A DNA stretch of 64,000 bases, taken from the NCBI GenBank assembly GCA_003725745.1, contig RHDP01000001.1:6613501-6677500 (forward strand), read 5' to 3'. The stretch's first letter is position 1; each line of letters begins with the position of its first letter. The notes under the pieces are model-generated. The model had not been told where the DNA came from and searched no databases. It saw nothing but the letters and a program-made list of their open reading frames with translations. Below are positions 40,191 to 49,749 of this stretch, piece after piece. The stretch is from Streptomyces sp. I6 (GTDB lineage Bacteria > Actinomycetota > Actinomycetes > Streptomycetales > Streptomycetaceae). A program made the position numbers and the translations under genes.

Positions 40191-41899
40191 CTATCTCCCT
40201 CGGCCCTCGGCAGGCGCTCCGCCCCCTGCGGTGACTCCTTCCCCGACTCCTCCCGCGCCGTCGGCCGTTCCGCCGCCGCCGGTGCGGACGCCGCCCCGGG
40301 GCCGTGACTCGCTGAACGGGCGCACGTCCTGGCCGCAGACGGCTCCCTCCGGTGGGAGGACGCCGTCGACGAGGTAGCGGCGTTCGTAGTCGTCCACGCA
40401 GAGACTCGGGTTGACGACGGACGAGTGGCCGTACCCCTCGACGGTCAGCAGCCGTGCGCGGGCGAGCTGCCGGGTCATCGCCACCGCACCCTGGTACGGG
40501 GTCGCCGGGTCGTACCGGGTGTTGACCACGAGTACGGGGTTCGCCGTGGGGCGGTTCCAGGGGCCCGCGTAGGCGGAGGCGGCCGTCGCCGGCCAGGTGG
40601 CACACGGCTCGCTCGCCCAGGCGACGGCTCGCCCGAGGTCACCGGCCCGGCCGTAGCCGAACTCCGCCAGCTCGGGGAACCGCCGCGGATCGCGCGGGTT
40701 GGGGCTCTCCGAGCAGCGGATCGCGTCGATCTGCTCGAACGCCGGGTAGGGCAGCGGGCCTTCCGGCGCGGCGGGCTCCTGCGGGGGCCGCCGGTCCCAC
40801 AGGTCCTCAAGTGCCCAGGCCAGGTCGTACCAGCCGGGATCGACGGAGTACAGGCCGCTGAGCACGGTGGCGACGGTCCTGGCGTACGTCCACGACCCCT
40901 GGGCGCGCTCCTGCAGGCGCAGCATGAGCCCGTCGAACTTCGCACGGGTCGCCTCGGGGCTTCCCGCGGAGAACGCGCAGCGGTCGGCGGAAGCGCGCCC
41001 GCAGTGGTCGAGGAACTGGCGCAGGGTCTCGGCCGACCCCAGGTCGACCCCCTCCCGCAGAAACGTCGACAGCCGCGGCTGCGCCGTGGGGCCCCCGTCC
41101 ACCCAGGCCTTCGGGTCGATATTGCCGTCCAGGACCATCGCCCGGACCCTGTCGGGGAAGAGATTGGCGTAGGTGGCGCCCAGGAACGATCCGTACGACA
41201 CCCCGAGGAAGCTGAGTCGCTCGTCGCCCACGGCCTGCCGGAGCAGGTCCAGGTCGCGCGCCGTGTCGGCGGTGGAGACGTGCCGCAGCAAACGCGGGTC
41301 GCGCTGCTCGCAGAGCCGGCCGAGCTCGGCGTAGGCGTCGACCCAGGCCTTGGTCTCGCTCTCGCCGACGGGGAAGCCGAAGGGTATGCGCTCCAGCCAC
41401 CCGTACGCCGCATCGGTGGTGGGGAAGCAGCGGACGGCGGTGCTCTCGCCGGCCCCCCGCGGGTCCCAGCTGGCGATGTCGAAACGCTGCCGGAGTTCCT
41501 CGGGGAAGAGTTCGTACCACTGCGGCAGTGCCTCGGTTCCCGGTCCTCCGGGGCCTCCGGGGTTGAAGAAGAGGGTGCCCAGCCGAGGCCCCGGGCCCGT
41601 CGCAGGGCGCCTGATGACCGCGAGTTCCACCATGGGCCCGCCGGGCCGGCGGTGGTCCAGCGGGGTGCTCGCGGTCGCGCAGTCGAAGCCGGGGGCCTCC
41701 TCGCAGGGTCTCCAGCCGAGAGCCGGAGCGGCGTCCGACGGAACCGGGCCGTCGGCCGGACCCGAGGCGGGGGTACGGGCGGGGCCGGGGCGCGGACCGG
41801 GGCGGGGGCGGGGCCGCCGATCACGCAGGCGCAGATCGTGGTGGCGACGGCGGCCGCGGCGAAGCGCCCGCGGCCGGCGGGGGATCGGGGTATGTGCAT
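40191..41899 (-). CDS. Secreted tripeptidyl aminopeptidase-like alpha/beta hydrolase (frameshifted)
   Basis: An exported serine peptidase/esterase of the SlpD/TAP type, about 570 residues. ATG 41899 opens a signal peptide (RGRFAAAAVATTICACVIGG), then a Pro/Arg-rich stretch. Near 41780 the frame changes by one missing base before PCEEAPGFDCATASTPLDH. The catalytic part has TLFFNPGGPGGPGTEA, nucleophile Ser in FLGVSYGSFLGATYA, Asp in VVNTRYDPATPYQG and His in VEGYGHSSVVNP, followed by the TAP-like C-terminal domain (LVDGVLPPEGAVCGQD). The tail is Gly/Arg-rich. It would cleave short peptides or p-nitrophenyl-type substrates outside the cell. Confidence 0.83.
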
Positions 41900-42507
41900 G
41901 CTCGTCCTTTGCCGCCGCGACACCGGGCGTGGTCTGCCGTCAGGAGCCTTCGCACCGATACCACTTCGGCCCCGGCGGGCCCGCAACCCGCCTGCGGCCG
42001 AACGGCCGTCACCCGTCGGGCGGAGCGGGCGCCCGCCTGGCCGGGTGGGGACGCCCCGCCGCGCGGCTGCCGCACCGGTCCCGGCCGCCCGTACCGGTGG
42101 GCCGCGGCCATGGACTCCGCCCCGCCCTCGCCCCGCCGGTGTCGAACTCCGCAGCGCCGCCGCGGCGGGCGGGGACACCGCGAGGGCACCGCCGGGCGCG
42201 CCGGTCCGGGCCCGGCAGCGACGGTACCGGGGCGTCTCCGAGGCCGCCGCTCACCCGGTGGCCGGAGCATCACCCTGCGCCGGAAGGTGACGGCGCACCG
42301 GATCACCGGATCACCGGGTCACCGTGTGAGGCGCCGGGAGGCACCGGGAGGCGTCGGGAGCGCCGTATGAGGCACCCCGGGGTGCGGCACCGCTCTGGCT
42401 TCCGCGGTGCCGGCGGCGACCTCTGCACGGGGTGGGCCCGTCCGTCCGGGCCGCCCCGGCCGCGGCGGGCGCCGGTGCCCGCCGCGGCCGGCAAGGATCG
42501 CCGACGG
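41900..42507. other. 608-bp intergenic region, nothing recognised
   Basis: Between the start of the peptidase and the end of the uracil-DNA glycosylase, both minus strand. The peptidase promoter should be in the first part. A short GGATCACCGGATCACCGGGTCACC direct repeat lies around 42300-42325. No gene was found. Confidence 0.45.
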
Positions 42508-43335
42508 TCACGGCCCGTTCGCCGGGCGTGCCCGTTCCTCGGGCCTCAGCCCCCGTCGGCAGCCCGCCAGTTCGGCGGCGCGGCGCAGCACGCCGACGAG
42601 CATCGGCAGGGTGAGCCGGCCGGTGAAGGTGTTGCGCTGGCTCGGGTGGTAGCTGCCGAGCAGGTGCAGCGGGTGCGGAAGGCCCTCGCCGGGTGGCAGG
42701 ACGGCATGGGCGCCGTGGCCGAACACCGGGCGCGGCCGCGGCAGCGGGCGCCCGGTGCCGCGGACCGCCGGGAGGAGGGCCTGCCAGCCGAAGCCGCCCA
42801 GCGCGACCACGGCGCGGAGGCCCGGCGCCAGCAGACGCAGTTCGGCGGACAGCCAGGGACGGCACGTGTCGCGTTCGTCCGCCGTCGGCCGGTTCGCCGG
42901 AGGAGCGCAGTGCACCGGCGCGGTCAGCCGTACTCCCCGCAGCGTGAGCCCGTCCCCGGTGTGCCGGGAGGCGGCCCGGGAGGCGAGGCCCGCCTCGTAC
43001 AGCGCGGCGAAGAGGAAGTCGCCGGCGGTGTCGCCGGTGAACATCCGCCCGGTCCGGTTCGCCCCGTGCGCCGCCGGGGCGAGACCGACCACGGCGAGCG
43101 GCGCGTCCGCGGGACCGAACCCGGGGACGGGGCGCCCCCAGTACTCCCGGTCCCGGAAGGCGGCGCGCTTGACCCGTGCCACCTCCTCGCGCCAGGCGAC
43201 GAGCCGGGGGCACGCACGGCACCCCGCGATGTGGCCGTCCAGCTCGTCCAGTCCGGCGCAGCGGGGTGCCTGGTCGGCCAGGAACATCGGGTCGCCGGTG
43301 CGGGTCCCGGCGCCCCGGCCGCTCGGTCGCTCCAT
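42508..43335 (-). CDS. Uracil-DNA glycosylase, family 5 (UdgB-like)
   Basis: A base-excision-repair enzyme of 275 residues. The N-terminal Fe-S cysteines are in [20 protein letters not shown]; motif A is [20 protein letters not shown], where family 5 has no polar catalytic residue, and motif B is [36 protein letters not shown] holds the remaining cluster cysteines. Family 5 enzymes remove uracil, hypoxanthine and other deaminated bases from double-stranded DNA and are common in actinobacteria. The ATG at 43335 is divergent from the universal stress protein. C-terminal tail: [16 protein letters not shown]. Confidence 0.92.
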   Translation of the reverse strand: MERPSGRGAGTRTGDPMFLADQAPRCAGLDELDGHIAGCRACPRLVAWREEVARVKRAAFRDREYWGRPVPGFGPADAPLAVVGLAPAAHGANRTGRMFTGDTAGDFLFAALYEAGLASRAASRHTGDGLTLRGVRLTAPVHCAPPANRPTADERDTCRPWLSAELRLLAPGLRAVVALGGFGWQALLPAVRGTGRPLPRPRPVFGHGAHAVLPPGEGLPHPLHLLGSYHPSQRNTFTGRLTLPMLVGVLRRAAELAGCRRGLRPEERARPANGP

Positions 43336-43710
43336 GCCCCCCAAGCTACCGGGGCGGCCCGGACCCGCCGCGGCACGGACCGTCAGCGCGGCAGCGCGGC
43401 AGCGCGGTAGAGCGGCGGGGCGGTAGAGCGGCGGGGCGGGTGCTGCGGGGTGCGGCGCGTGGTCGGGTGTGGCAGGGCCGGCGGGGCACGGGCGGGTGCC
43501 GCCGGGTCCGGCGCGTGGCCGGACGGTGGAGTTCCTGCGCGGTGTGCGCCGGGGACCGGCCGGCGGGACCGCGGCCGCCTCAGCCGCGCAGGCCCGTGCC
43601 GCGTACCGGCCCGTGCCGTGCACCGGCCGTGCACCGGCCGCGCTGCGCCGCGGGCCGTGCGGCCGCACCCTGGAGCGAGGACCACGCAGCCCCGAGCAGG
43701 GAGACCCACG
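43336..43710. repeat. Divergent intergenic region with short tandem repeats
   Basis: This 375-bp gap between the glycosylase (-) and the stress protein (+) carries GCGGCAGC twice (from about 43385), a 16-bp unit GCGGTAGAGCGGCGGG twice (about 43404-43437) and TGCACCGGCCG twice (about 43618-43640). Promoters should lie here but could not be picked out. Confidence 0.55.
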
Positions 43711-44554
43711 GTGGACGACGCCACGATGCCGAGGGGGCCGGTGCTGGCCGGCGTCGACCGCGGGGGCAGGAGTACGTGGTGCGCTGCGCCGCCGAACAGG
43801 CCGCTCTGCACCGGGTGCCGCTGCACCTGCTGCATGTCGTCGAGCACGACGGAACCGAGGTTTCCGGGGACGGACCGGTGGCACCGCTCGAGCGGCTGGT
43901 GCGCACCGAGTTCCCGGGTGTGGCCGTCACGGCGGAGACGGTCGCCGGCCGGGCCTCCGCCGTGCTGGTGGAGCGGTCCGGGCCGGCGTCCTGGACCGTC
44001 GTCGGCCACCGGGGCAGCGGGGGCTTCTCCCGCCTTCCGCTGGGCTCGGTGAGCTGGCAGGTGGCGACCCATGCCGCGAACCCCGTCATCGTGGTACGAC
44101 CCGGCGACTCCCCTCCGGACCCGGAGCGGCGCGTCGTGGCGGGCGTCGACGTCGCCGATACCTCCCCCATCTCTTCGCACGCCCTGGACGCCGCCTTCGC
44201 GGAGGCCGCGCTTCGCGGCGCGAGCCTCGAACTCGTCCACGGAAGCTTCCATCTCGGTGAGACGCCGACCGGTCCGGGCATGGCCGCACCCGACTTCGAC
44301 ATCCTCGACGAGGCGGTGCGGGCGGCGCTCCGGGAGGAGGCGGACAAGCGCCGTGACCGCTACCCCGGCGTGCCCGTGAGGCTGCACGCGGAACGGCTCC
44401 GCGCTGCGACCCTCCTGGCGGAGTCCTCACGGGGGCGGCTCTCCTGGTCGTCGGCTCCCACGGCCGCTCCGGGCTGCGCAGACTGCTGCTGGGCTCGGTG
44501 AGCTCCGAAGTCCTGCACACCGCCGCCTGCCCGGTGGCGATCATCCATCCGTGA
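43711..44554 (+). CDS. Tandem universal stress protein (UspA) (frameshifted twice)
   Basis: A two-domain UspA protein of about 281 residues that binds ATP. GTG 43711 has GGGAG upstream. Domain 1 includes [24 protein letters not shown] and the ATP-site [20 protein letters not shown]; domain 2 has [33 protein letters not shown] and the final [32 protein letters not shown]. Breaks lie near 43770 and 44435, each with one base missing (GGGGGC and CGGGGGC runs). Adding two bases to the 844-nt span gives 282 codons exactly. The TnpB remnant starts immediately after its stop codon. Usp proteins act in dormancy or stress; the target is unknown. Confidence 0.82.
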
Positions 44555-44568
44555 TCTTGCGTGGGTAT

Positions 44569-44586
44569 CCGCGGCTTCAGCCGGGG
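44569..44586. repeat. Hairpin resembling an IS605-type transposon end
   Basis: CCGCGGC-TTCA-GCCGGGG forms a 7-bp stem with one mismatch and a 4-nt loop, 15 bases after the usp stop and 11 bases before the TnpB remnant's first ATG. The motif with GGCTTCAGCC is like the subterminal hairpins of streptomycete IS605/IS1341 elements, but its position upstream of the remnant is unusual for a right end. Confidence 0.45.
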
Positions 44587-44596
44587 AGGGAAACGT

Positions 44597-44998
44597 ATGG
44601 TCCGCGAACACGATCTGATCGCGCATGAAGACCTCAGGATCCGCAACATGGTCGAGACCCCCGCGCCGAAGCCCGACCCCGGACAGCCGGGCGGCTTCCT
44701 GCCCAACGGAGCCGCCGCAAAGGCCGGACTCAACCACTCGATCTCGGATGCCGGATGGGGGGTGTTCCTCGCGATCCTGAACGCCAAGGCTGAAAGCGCC
44801 GGACGGGAAGTTGCCGCCGTGGACCCCCGCAACACCTCCCTGCGGTGTCCCGAACGCGGGCACACCGCGAAGGAGAACCGGCCCACACGGGAGAAGTTCC
44901 ACTGCCTCGCCTGCTGCCACACCGCGCACGCTGACGTCGTAGGTGCTCTCAACGTTCTACGGGCCGGGCTGGTCCGTCGCGACGCCAACCCGGCATAG
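44597..44998 (+). pseudogene. tnpB: TnpB (IS605/IS1341 OrfB) C-terminal remnant
   Basis: A fragment of about 133 residues of the RNA-guided transposon nuclease TnpB; intact proteins are about 400 residues. It retains REHDLIAHEDLRIRNM, including the RuvC-II Glu, then NHSISDAGWGVFLAILNAKA, the zinc-ribbon region and RuvC-III HADVVGALNVL with its Asp. The RuvC-I Asp and recognition/HTH domains are missing, so it cannot be an active nuclease. The zinc ribbon is degenerate: the first CPxCG reads CPERGH and the second reads CLACCH. It sits directly 3' of the usp gene and ends just before a perfect right-end hairpin. No tnpA transposase is nearby. Confidence 0.85.
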
Positions 44999-45002
44999 CG
45001 AG

Positions 45003-45034
45003 AAGCCCCCACCTTTACGTGGGGGAGGAGTCAC
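45003..45034 (+). ncRNA. IS605-type right end / possible omega-RNA 3' scaffold (remnant)
   Basis: After the TnpB stop, CCCCCAC (45006-45012) pairs perfectly with GTGGGGG (45019-45025) around a 6-nt loop, followed by AGGAGTCAC. In IS605/IS1341 elements the 3' end of tnpB and the right end are transcribed as the omega-RNA, with the guide immediately after the right end. If still transcribed, the guide here would begin near 45035. That this is an active RNA is only a possibility, since the nuclease gene is truncated. Confidence 0.5.
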
Positions 45035-45210
45035 ATCGCGCACTCGCACCGAACGGACCCCGTGCAGCACGGCCTCGGCACGGTGCGGTGTCCGCGGGGA
45101 GGAGCCACCACCCGAACCGCCTGCCGCGGCGTCCCCGGGCGTGTCCGCGGAATCCTCCGTGCGAACCTCCCGCGGGGCGGCTGAGCCGAGTCGGCCCCGG
45201 TCGGTGCACC

Positions 45211-45236
45211 GGCCCCGTCACGAGGGTGACGGGGCC
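45211..45236. terminator. Perfect 11-bp hairpin
   Basis: GGCCCCGTCAC (45211-45221) and GTGACGGGGCC (45226-45236) enclose a GAGG loop. It is a strong stem without a T-tract, about 210 bp downstream of the TnpB remnant, and probably acts as a transcription terminator. Confidence 0.65.
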
Positions 45237-45870
45237 TACTCCGCCGCGGCCGGCTGAACGGCCCGGCCGTGGCCCGGCGGCAGCGGAGGTCGCGATATGT
45301 CCGGCGGGTACGGCCGGTGCACGAGGGCGCGGGGGTCGGGCCGGCGGTCAGGGCGGGAAGTCCGCCGGGAGCGGAGGGCAAGGGAGGAGAGGGGGAGGCG
45401 GTGCGGGGTGCGGGGTGCCGTGGACGGGCGCGGTGAGGTTCCTCGGTGCGGATGACCTCCTTGAGAGCCCTCGATGCGATGGAATCCGGCCATGGGAGGG
45501 CGTCAACCGAAAGGGGCCGAGGCGCACATAAGGGGGAGGGAGGCATGAGTGACTGGTCCTGGCGCGGCCCCTCTCCGCATGGCATGTATTCGGCCATGAT
45601 CCGCTCACAGGTGGTCGGCGCCCCCACTGGGCCCGGTGTCCCGCGTTGCGGAAGTCACGGCGGCCGTCCGCTCGTGGCGGAGCGGCCGGGTGCGGCCTTC
45701 ACCGCCCCGCCCGCGCGGGCCGGCGCCTTTCGGTACCGGCACGGTTGAACTTTGAACTGCCTTGATGGCGGTCCGGGCCGGAGCCGCTCCCCGTGTCCGG
45801 GCCGGAGGCGGGCCGGTGCGCATGAAGGCGCTCCGGGGGCGCCCTGTCCCGGCTCTTCCCGGAGAGCAAA

Positions 45871-45895
45871 TGAACCAGTGGTTCCGCTTGGTTCA
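45871..45895. promoter_or_regulatory. TGAACCA/TGGTTCA inverted repeat upstream of the S1 protease
   Basis: TGAACCA (45871-45877) and TGGTTCA (45889-45895) form a perfect 7-bp inverted repeat with an 11-nt spacer, centred about 270 bp before the protease start, in the least GC-rich part of the gap. It is a candidate binding site for a regulator of protease expression. No matching protein can be named. Confidence 0.45.
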
Positions 45896-46155
45896 GGGTG
45901 GCGCGCGGAAACCGGCCGTTTCCACGAACGGAACCCTACCGAGGTCAAGTCCGGCAAACGGCTTGCTCTTCACCCGGCCCGCTGGACGCGCGTAGAGCGA
46001 CCGAAACGCGATCTTGTCCAGGGTGCAAACGGAAGCCAGGATCCGTAGCCGACGGCATTGACAGGGGCATGGCGGATTTCCCGGTCCGTCTCACCTGCTC
46101 GGTGCCGGGGCCCGTCCACCCAACGGGTCCTCGGCAACCCCCACTGGAGGATGTA

Positions 46156-47073
46156 GTGAACATCAAGCGCTTCACTCCCCACGGCCGCTTCGCGAGAGGC
46201 GCGCGGCTGACCGCCGTCGCCTCCGCCCTGCTGACGGCAGTCGCGCTTGCGGCTCCCAGCGCGGCAGCCGACACCGCCCCCGCGCCGCGGGCGACCGCCG
46301 CCACCCTCGCCCAGGTCAGCGACGCCGTACTGAAGTCCGACATCCCCGGCACGGCCTGGTACACGGACGCCAGGTCCGGAAAGCTCGTCCTGACCGCGGA
46401 CTCCACCGTCTCCGCCGCCGAACTGGCGGAGATCAGGGAAGCCGCCGGCAGCCGTGCCTCGGCCCTCGAGATCAAGCGCACCCCCGGCACCTTCAGCAAG
46501 CTCATCGCGGGCGGGCAGGCCGTCTACGGCGGCGGCAGCCGGTGCTCGCTCGGCTTCAACGTCCGCAGCGGCAGCACCTACTCCGCCCTGACGGCCGGTC
46601 ACTGCACCGACATCGCCGGCACCTGGTACACCAACTCCTCCCAGACCACCCTGCTCGGCACCCGTACCGGATCGAGCTTCCCGGGCAACGACTACGGCAT
46701 CATCCGCCACTCCAACTCCTCGGCCGCGGACGGCCGTGTGTACCTGTACAACGGCTCCTACCGCGACATCACGTCCGCCGGAAACGCGTACGTCGGCCAG
46801 TCCGTCCAGCGCAGCGGCAGCACCACCGGCCTGCGCGGCGGCACGGTCACCGGGCTCAACGCCACCGTCAACTACGGCGGCGGCGACGTCGTCTACGGCA
46901 TGATCCAGACCAACGTCTGCGCCGAGCCCGGCGACAGCGGCGGCCCCCTGTTCGCGGGCTCGACGGCCCTCGGTCTGACGTCGGGCGGCAGCGGCAACTG
47001 CTCGTCCGGCGGCACCACGTTCTTCCAGCCGGTCACCGAGGCACTGAGCGCCTACGGCGTGAGCGTCTTCTGA
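46156..47073 (+). CDS. Secreted S1 family serine protease, streptogrisin-type
   Basis: An exported chymotrypsin-like protease of 305 residues with pre-pro-mature layout. GTG 46156 follows a consensus GGAGG six bases before. The signal peptide is residues 1-38 ([20 protein letters not shown]). The propeptide runs to about 117 ([31 protein letters not shown]). The mature part starts near [20 protein letters not shown]. The triad is His149 (ALTAGHCTD), Asp179 (GNDYGIIRH) and Ser261 (PGDSGGPLF); disulfides 130-150 and 255-282 are as in streptogrisins A/B and alpha-lytic protease. There is no C-terminal carbohydrate-binding domain. It degrades extracellular protein. Confidence 0.95.
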   Translation: MNIKRFTPHGRFARGARLTAVASALLTAVALAAPSAAADTAPAPRATAATLAQVSDAVLKSDIPGTAWYTDARSGKLVLTADSTVSAAELAEIREAAGSRASALEIKRTPGTFSKLIAGGQAVYGGGSRCSLGFNVRSGSTYSALTAGHCTDIAGTWYTNSSQTTLLGTRTGSSFPGNDYGIIRHSNSSAADGRVYLYNGSYRDITSAGNAYVGQSVQRSGSTTGLRGGTVTGLNATVNYGGGDVVYGMIQTNVCAEPGDSGGPLFAGSTALGLTSGGSGNCSSGGTTFFQPVTEALSAYGVSVF

Positions 47074-47097
47074 CCTTCTCGCCACCCCGGGCACACC

Positions 47098-47130
47098 GGC
47101 CGGCGGTCCGCCTCGAGCGGGCCGCCGGCC
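47098..47130. terminator. Terminator of the protease gene
   Basis: GGCCGGCGG (47098-47106) pairs with CCGCCGGCC (47122-47130) over a 15-nt loop, 25 bases after the protease stop. The remaining 336 bp up to the kinase start (47131-47466) contain GAATTC at 47397 and no other clear signal. Confidence 0.65.
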
Positions 47131-47466
47131 TCCTCGTCCGGCCGTCCCGCCCCGGCTCTCCCTCCGCGCGGCGAGTGCCACGCGCTCACGCGGGGGAGCG
47201 GTTCGGGAGGCGCCGCGACACCGCGGTCCCGTTCCGGCCGTACCTCCCCCGTCGCCTGTTCCCGCGGCCTCGCCGGTGCCGCCGGCTGCCCGGCGGGCAC
47301 GTGTGGCGTCCGCCCCGGCCGGCGACCGCGACGCCCCGGAGGCGAGGGGATCCGCCGGCGCCCGGGCCCGGGCCGGGCGGTGGGCCGCTCGATAGAATTC
47401 GGGCATGGTGCTCTGGCTGACCGACCGGGAGGCCCGGCGCGGCACTCCGTGCGGCGGTGGCACGCC

Positions 47467-48498
47467 ATGACCCCGGCATCGGACGACAGGAATCCCTACC
47501 CGGGCCGGCCGTCCGGTCTGATCGGCGCCCAGATCGCCGGCTACCGGGTGGAGCGGGAGGTCGGCCGAGGCGGCATGGCGGTCGTCTACTGCGCCAAGGA
47601 CCTGCGCCTGGACCGTACGGTGGCGCTCAAACTGCTCGCGCCGGAACTCGCCCGCAACGACACCTTCCGCCGCCGCTTCACCCACGAGTCCCGGGTCGCC
47701 GCGGCCATCGACCACCCGCACATCGTGCCGATCTTCGAGGCCGGCGAGACCGACGGCGTCCTCTACATCGCCATGCGCTTCGTCGCCGGGCTGGACCTGC
47801 GGGCCCTGCTGGACCGGGACGGCCCGCTGCCCGCCGAGGCCGCCGTACGCATCGCCGCGCAGGTGGCCTCGGCACTCGACGCGGCCCACGAGCACGATCT
47901 GGTGCACCGGGATGTCAAGCCCGGAAACGTCCTGGTCGCCAAGGGCACCGACATCGACCATCCCGAGCACGTCTACCTGACGGACTTCGGGCTCACCAAG
48001 AAGTCGCTCTCGCTCACCGGCTTCACCACCGTGGGCGAGTTCGTCGGCACCCTCGACTATGTGGCACCGGAACAGATCTCCGGGCGGCCGGTCGACGGCA
48101 GGTGCGACCTCTACAGCCTCGCCTGCGTCGTCTACGAGACTCTGGCCGGCGGGCCGCCCTTCCAGCGGGACGAGGACATGGCGCTGCTGTGGGCTCACCA
48201 GTACGACCAGCCCCCTCCGCTCACCGAGCACCGGCCGGACGTCCCGGCGGGCGCTGACGAGGTGCTGGCGAAGGCCCTGTCCAAGGTGCCCGACGACCGC
48301 TACGACTCCTGCCTCGAGTTCGTCGCGGCCCTCCGCGAGGCCACCACGTCCCGGGCGCCCGCCCGGGCCGCGGCCCGGGCAGTCCCGACCCCGACGCAGG
48401 TGGTCCCCGGCCTCGCCGGCCTGACCGAGGACCCCGGACCGCCACCGGACCCGCCCGAATGGGCCCGCCCCGTGTTCGTCCGGACGGGGGAGGCGTAG
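47467..48498 (+). CDS. Serine/threonine protein kinase
   Basis: A Hanks-type kinase of 343 residues from ATG 47467. The glycine loop is GRGGMAVVY (33-41), catalytic Lys at about 55 (VALKLLAPE), HRDVKPGNVL (147-156), DFG 173-175 (LTDFGLTKKS) and the activation end GTLDYVAPEQISG. The kinase domain ends near residue 290 (ALSKVPDDRYDSCLEFVAAL), followed by a short Ala/Pro-rich tail (TPTQVVPGLAG) without a membrane helix or PASTA domains, so it is probably cytoplasmic. An earlier in-frame start lies upstream but has no better ribosome-binding site. It is convergent with rheA. Confidence 0.92.
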   Translation: MTPASDDRNPYPGRPSGLIGAQIAGYRVEREVGRGGMAVVYCAKDLRLDRTVALKLLAPELARNDTFRRRFTHESRVAAAIDHPHIVPIFEAGETDGVLYIAMRFVAGLDLRALLDRDGPLPAEAAVRIAAQVASALDAAHEHDLVHRDVKPGNVLVAKGTDIDHPEHVYLTDFGLTKKSLSLTGFTTVGEFVGTLDYVAPEQISGRPVDGRCDLYSLACVVYETLAGGPPFQRDEDMALLWAHQYDQPPPLTEHRPDVPAGADEVLAKALSKVPDDRYDSCLEFVAALREATTSRAPARAAARAVPTPTQVVPGLAGLTEDPGPPPDPPEWARPVFVRTGEA

Positions 48499-48943
48499 GA
48501 AACGAGCGGGGGAGGCCCAGGGAGGAGCAGGGGGAGGACACGGGCGGCGGGTGTGCGGCGTCGACGGCACGGCCGTCCCCCTACCGGCACTCAGGGGCGC
48601 CGGTAGGGGGGCGGGCAAGCGTCCTCCGCGGGACCGGCATCCCGGACTCCCCGTCCGCCGCGCGTTGCCCGTCCTCATGTCGGGCCCCGCAAGCCCGCAA
48701 GCCCGCAGTCCGACGCCCGCTGCCCGTCCTCATGCCTTCTTTCGCCCGTCTGCCGTCTGCCGTCTGCCTGCTGCCGTCCGCTGTCCGGCCACGCCGTGCG
48801 CGGCGCGCTGCCGCGGGGCGTGTGTGCGCGGCGCCGGTGAACGGGTCCGTCCGCCCCGCCCGTCTCGGCCGTCCGCAGCCTGCTGCCCGCCGGACCGGCC
48901 CGGCCGGTCCGGCGATCTGACCGGGCGGGTGCGGGCCGCCTGC
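48499..48943. terminator. Convergent intergenic region with palindrome
   Basis: The 445-bp region between the kinase (+) and rheA (-) stops has a perfect 12-bp-arm palindrome GCCGGACCGGCC-C-GGCCGGTCCGGC (48889-48913), probably a bidirectional terminator. It also contains short tandem repeats: an 8-bp GCCCGCAA unit about three times near 48690-48712 and a 7-bp CCGTCTG unit three times near 48750-48770. No gene was found. Confidence 0.6.
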
Positions 48944-49612
48944 TCAGCCACCCCCGTGCCGCTCGCCCGGTCCCCCGCGCAGCCGCTCCGTGTGGCGGGT
49001 GACCGTGTCGACGCGGGCCGCCAGGTCGGGGTGTCCGGCCCGGAGGTGTGCGTGCGTCCCGGCCAGCGGGGCGATCAGGGTGGAGGCGTCGTCGTCGGCG
49101 AGGGCCCCGGCGAGGCGGGCCACCGGGTCGGCGGCTTCGGCCGGAAGATCGGTGAGGGCGGTGATCTGTCCCGCCAGCCGGCGCAGGTCCGCGGAGTTGC
49201 CGCGGGCCCAGGCCGCCACGGTGCGGTTCGCCGCCCGCCGGTCGCGGGTGGCCTGGACGCGCTGCTCGCCGGTGGAGCCGGGGGCTCCCGGGCGTACGCG
49301 CAGATAGCGGCGTTCAGCAGCCTGGCGGCTCGCGACGCCGAGCGGATGGGCCAGGTCCGCCCAGCTGGCTCCCGCAGCACGCGCCGCCTCGATCAGCCCC
49401 GGCTCCCAGCCCGCGAGTTCGTCCCGCAGCTGCCGCAGCAGGAGTAGCGCGGCCAGCGCGTCCTCGGCGCCCGTCGCCTGGGAGCCGGGGGTTCGCCCGG
49501 AGGGTGCACCGCGGACCGTGTGCAGGGCGTCCCGGATCGTGTCGAGAGCCGCCGAGGCGGCGTGGAAGGAGGCGGGCGACAGGCCGTCGCCGCCAGGATG
49601 TTCGGCGTTCAT
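48944..49612 (-). CDS. rheA: RheA-type repressor of hsp18
   Basis: A 222-residue regulator divergently transcribed from hsp18. The middle holds an HTH-like stretch ([34 protein letters not shown]), and the rest is Ala/Leu-rich helix ([40 protein letters not shown]). In Streptomyces albus, RheA is a thermosensing repressor that binds an inverted repeat between the two genes; that exact repeat is present at 49665-49683. The identification rests on gene order, size and this operator, which together are convincing. Confidence 0.87.
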   Translation of the reverse strand: MNAEHPGGDGLSPASFHAASAALDTIRDALHTVRGAPSGRTPGSQATGAEDALAALLLLRQLRDELAGWEPGLIEAARAAGASWADLAHPLGVASRQAAERRYLRVRPGAPGSTGEQRVQATRDRRAANRTVAAWARGNSADLRRLAGQITALTDLPAEAADPVARLAGALADDDASTLIAPLAGTHAHLRAGHPDLAARVDTVTRHTERLRGGPGERHGGG

Positions 49613-49664
49613 GGGGTCCCTTCGGCTGGTGTCAGTCCGTCATCCTCTCGACGACATCGCTAGT

Positions 49665-49683
49665 TGTCATCGTTTGGATGACA
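49665..49683. promoter_or_regulatory. RheA operator, TGTCATC-N5-GATGACA
   Basis: A perfect inverted repeat, TGTCATC (49665-49671) and GATGACA (49677-49683) with a GTTTG spacer, midway between rheA and hsp18. This matches the operator described for S. albus RheA. Further half-sites GTCATC and GACATC occur at about 49639-49658. The 137-bp gap 49613-49749 must also contain both promoters. Confidence 0.87.
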
Positions 49684-49749
49684 TGCTACAACGGAAGCAG
49701 GTTGCAGCGCATTGGCAGTCACTGCCTGAACCGACTGGAGGTGTTTCAC

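Larger units (their letters stand above)
45035..46155. other. 1.1-kb region without a convincing gene
   Basis: Between the transposon end and the S1 protease. Only short frames with poor codon bias occur, for example 45545-45748 (MSDWSWRGPSP), which has a good GGGAGGGAGG but no streptomycete third-position bias. A perfect hairpin lies at 45211-45236. The part from about 45745 on is less GC-rich (TTGAACTTTGAACTGCC at about 45746) and contains the putative protease control region. Confidence 0.5.

Noticed and set aside
45545-45748. Possible 67-residue protein with a good ribosome-binding site
   Set aside because: Codon third positions lack the strong G/C bias seen in real genes here, and nothing in the sequence suggests a family.
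47402-47466. ATG at 47405 upstream of the kinase as a separate small gene
   Set aside because: It is out of frame and encodes only about 20 residues with no supporting signal.
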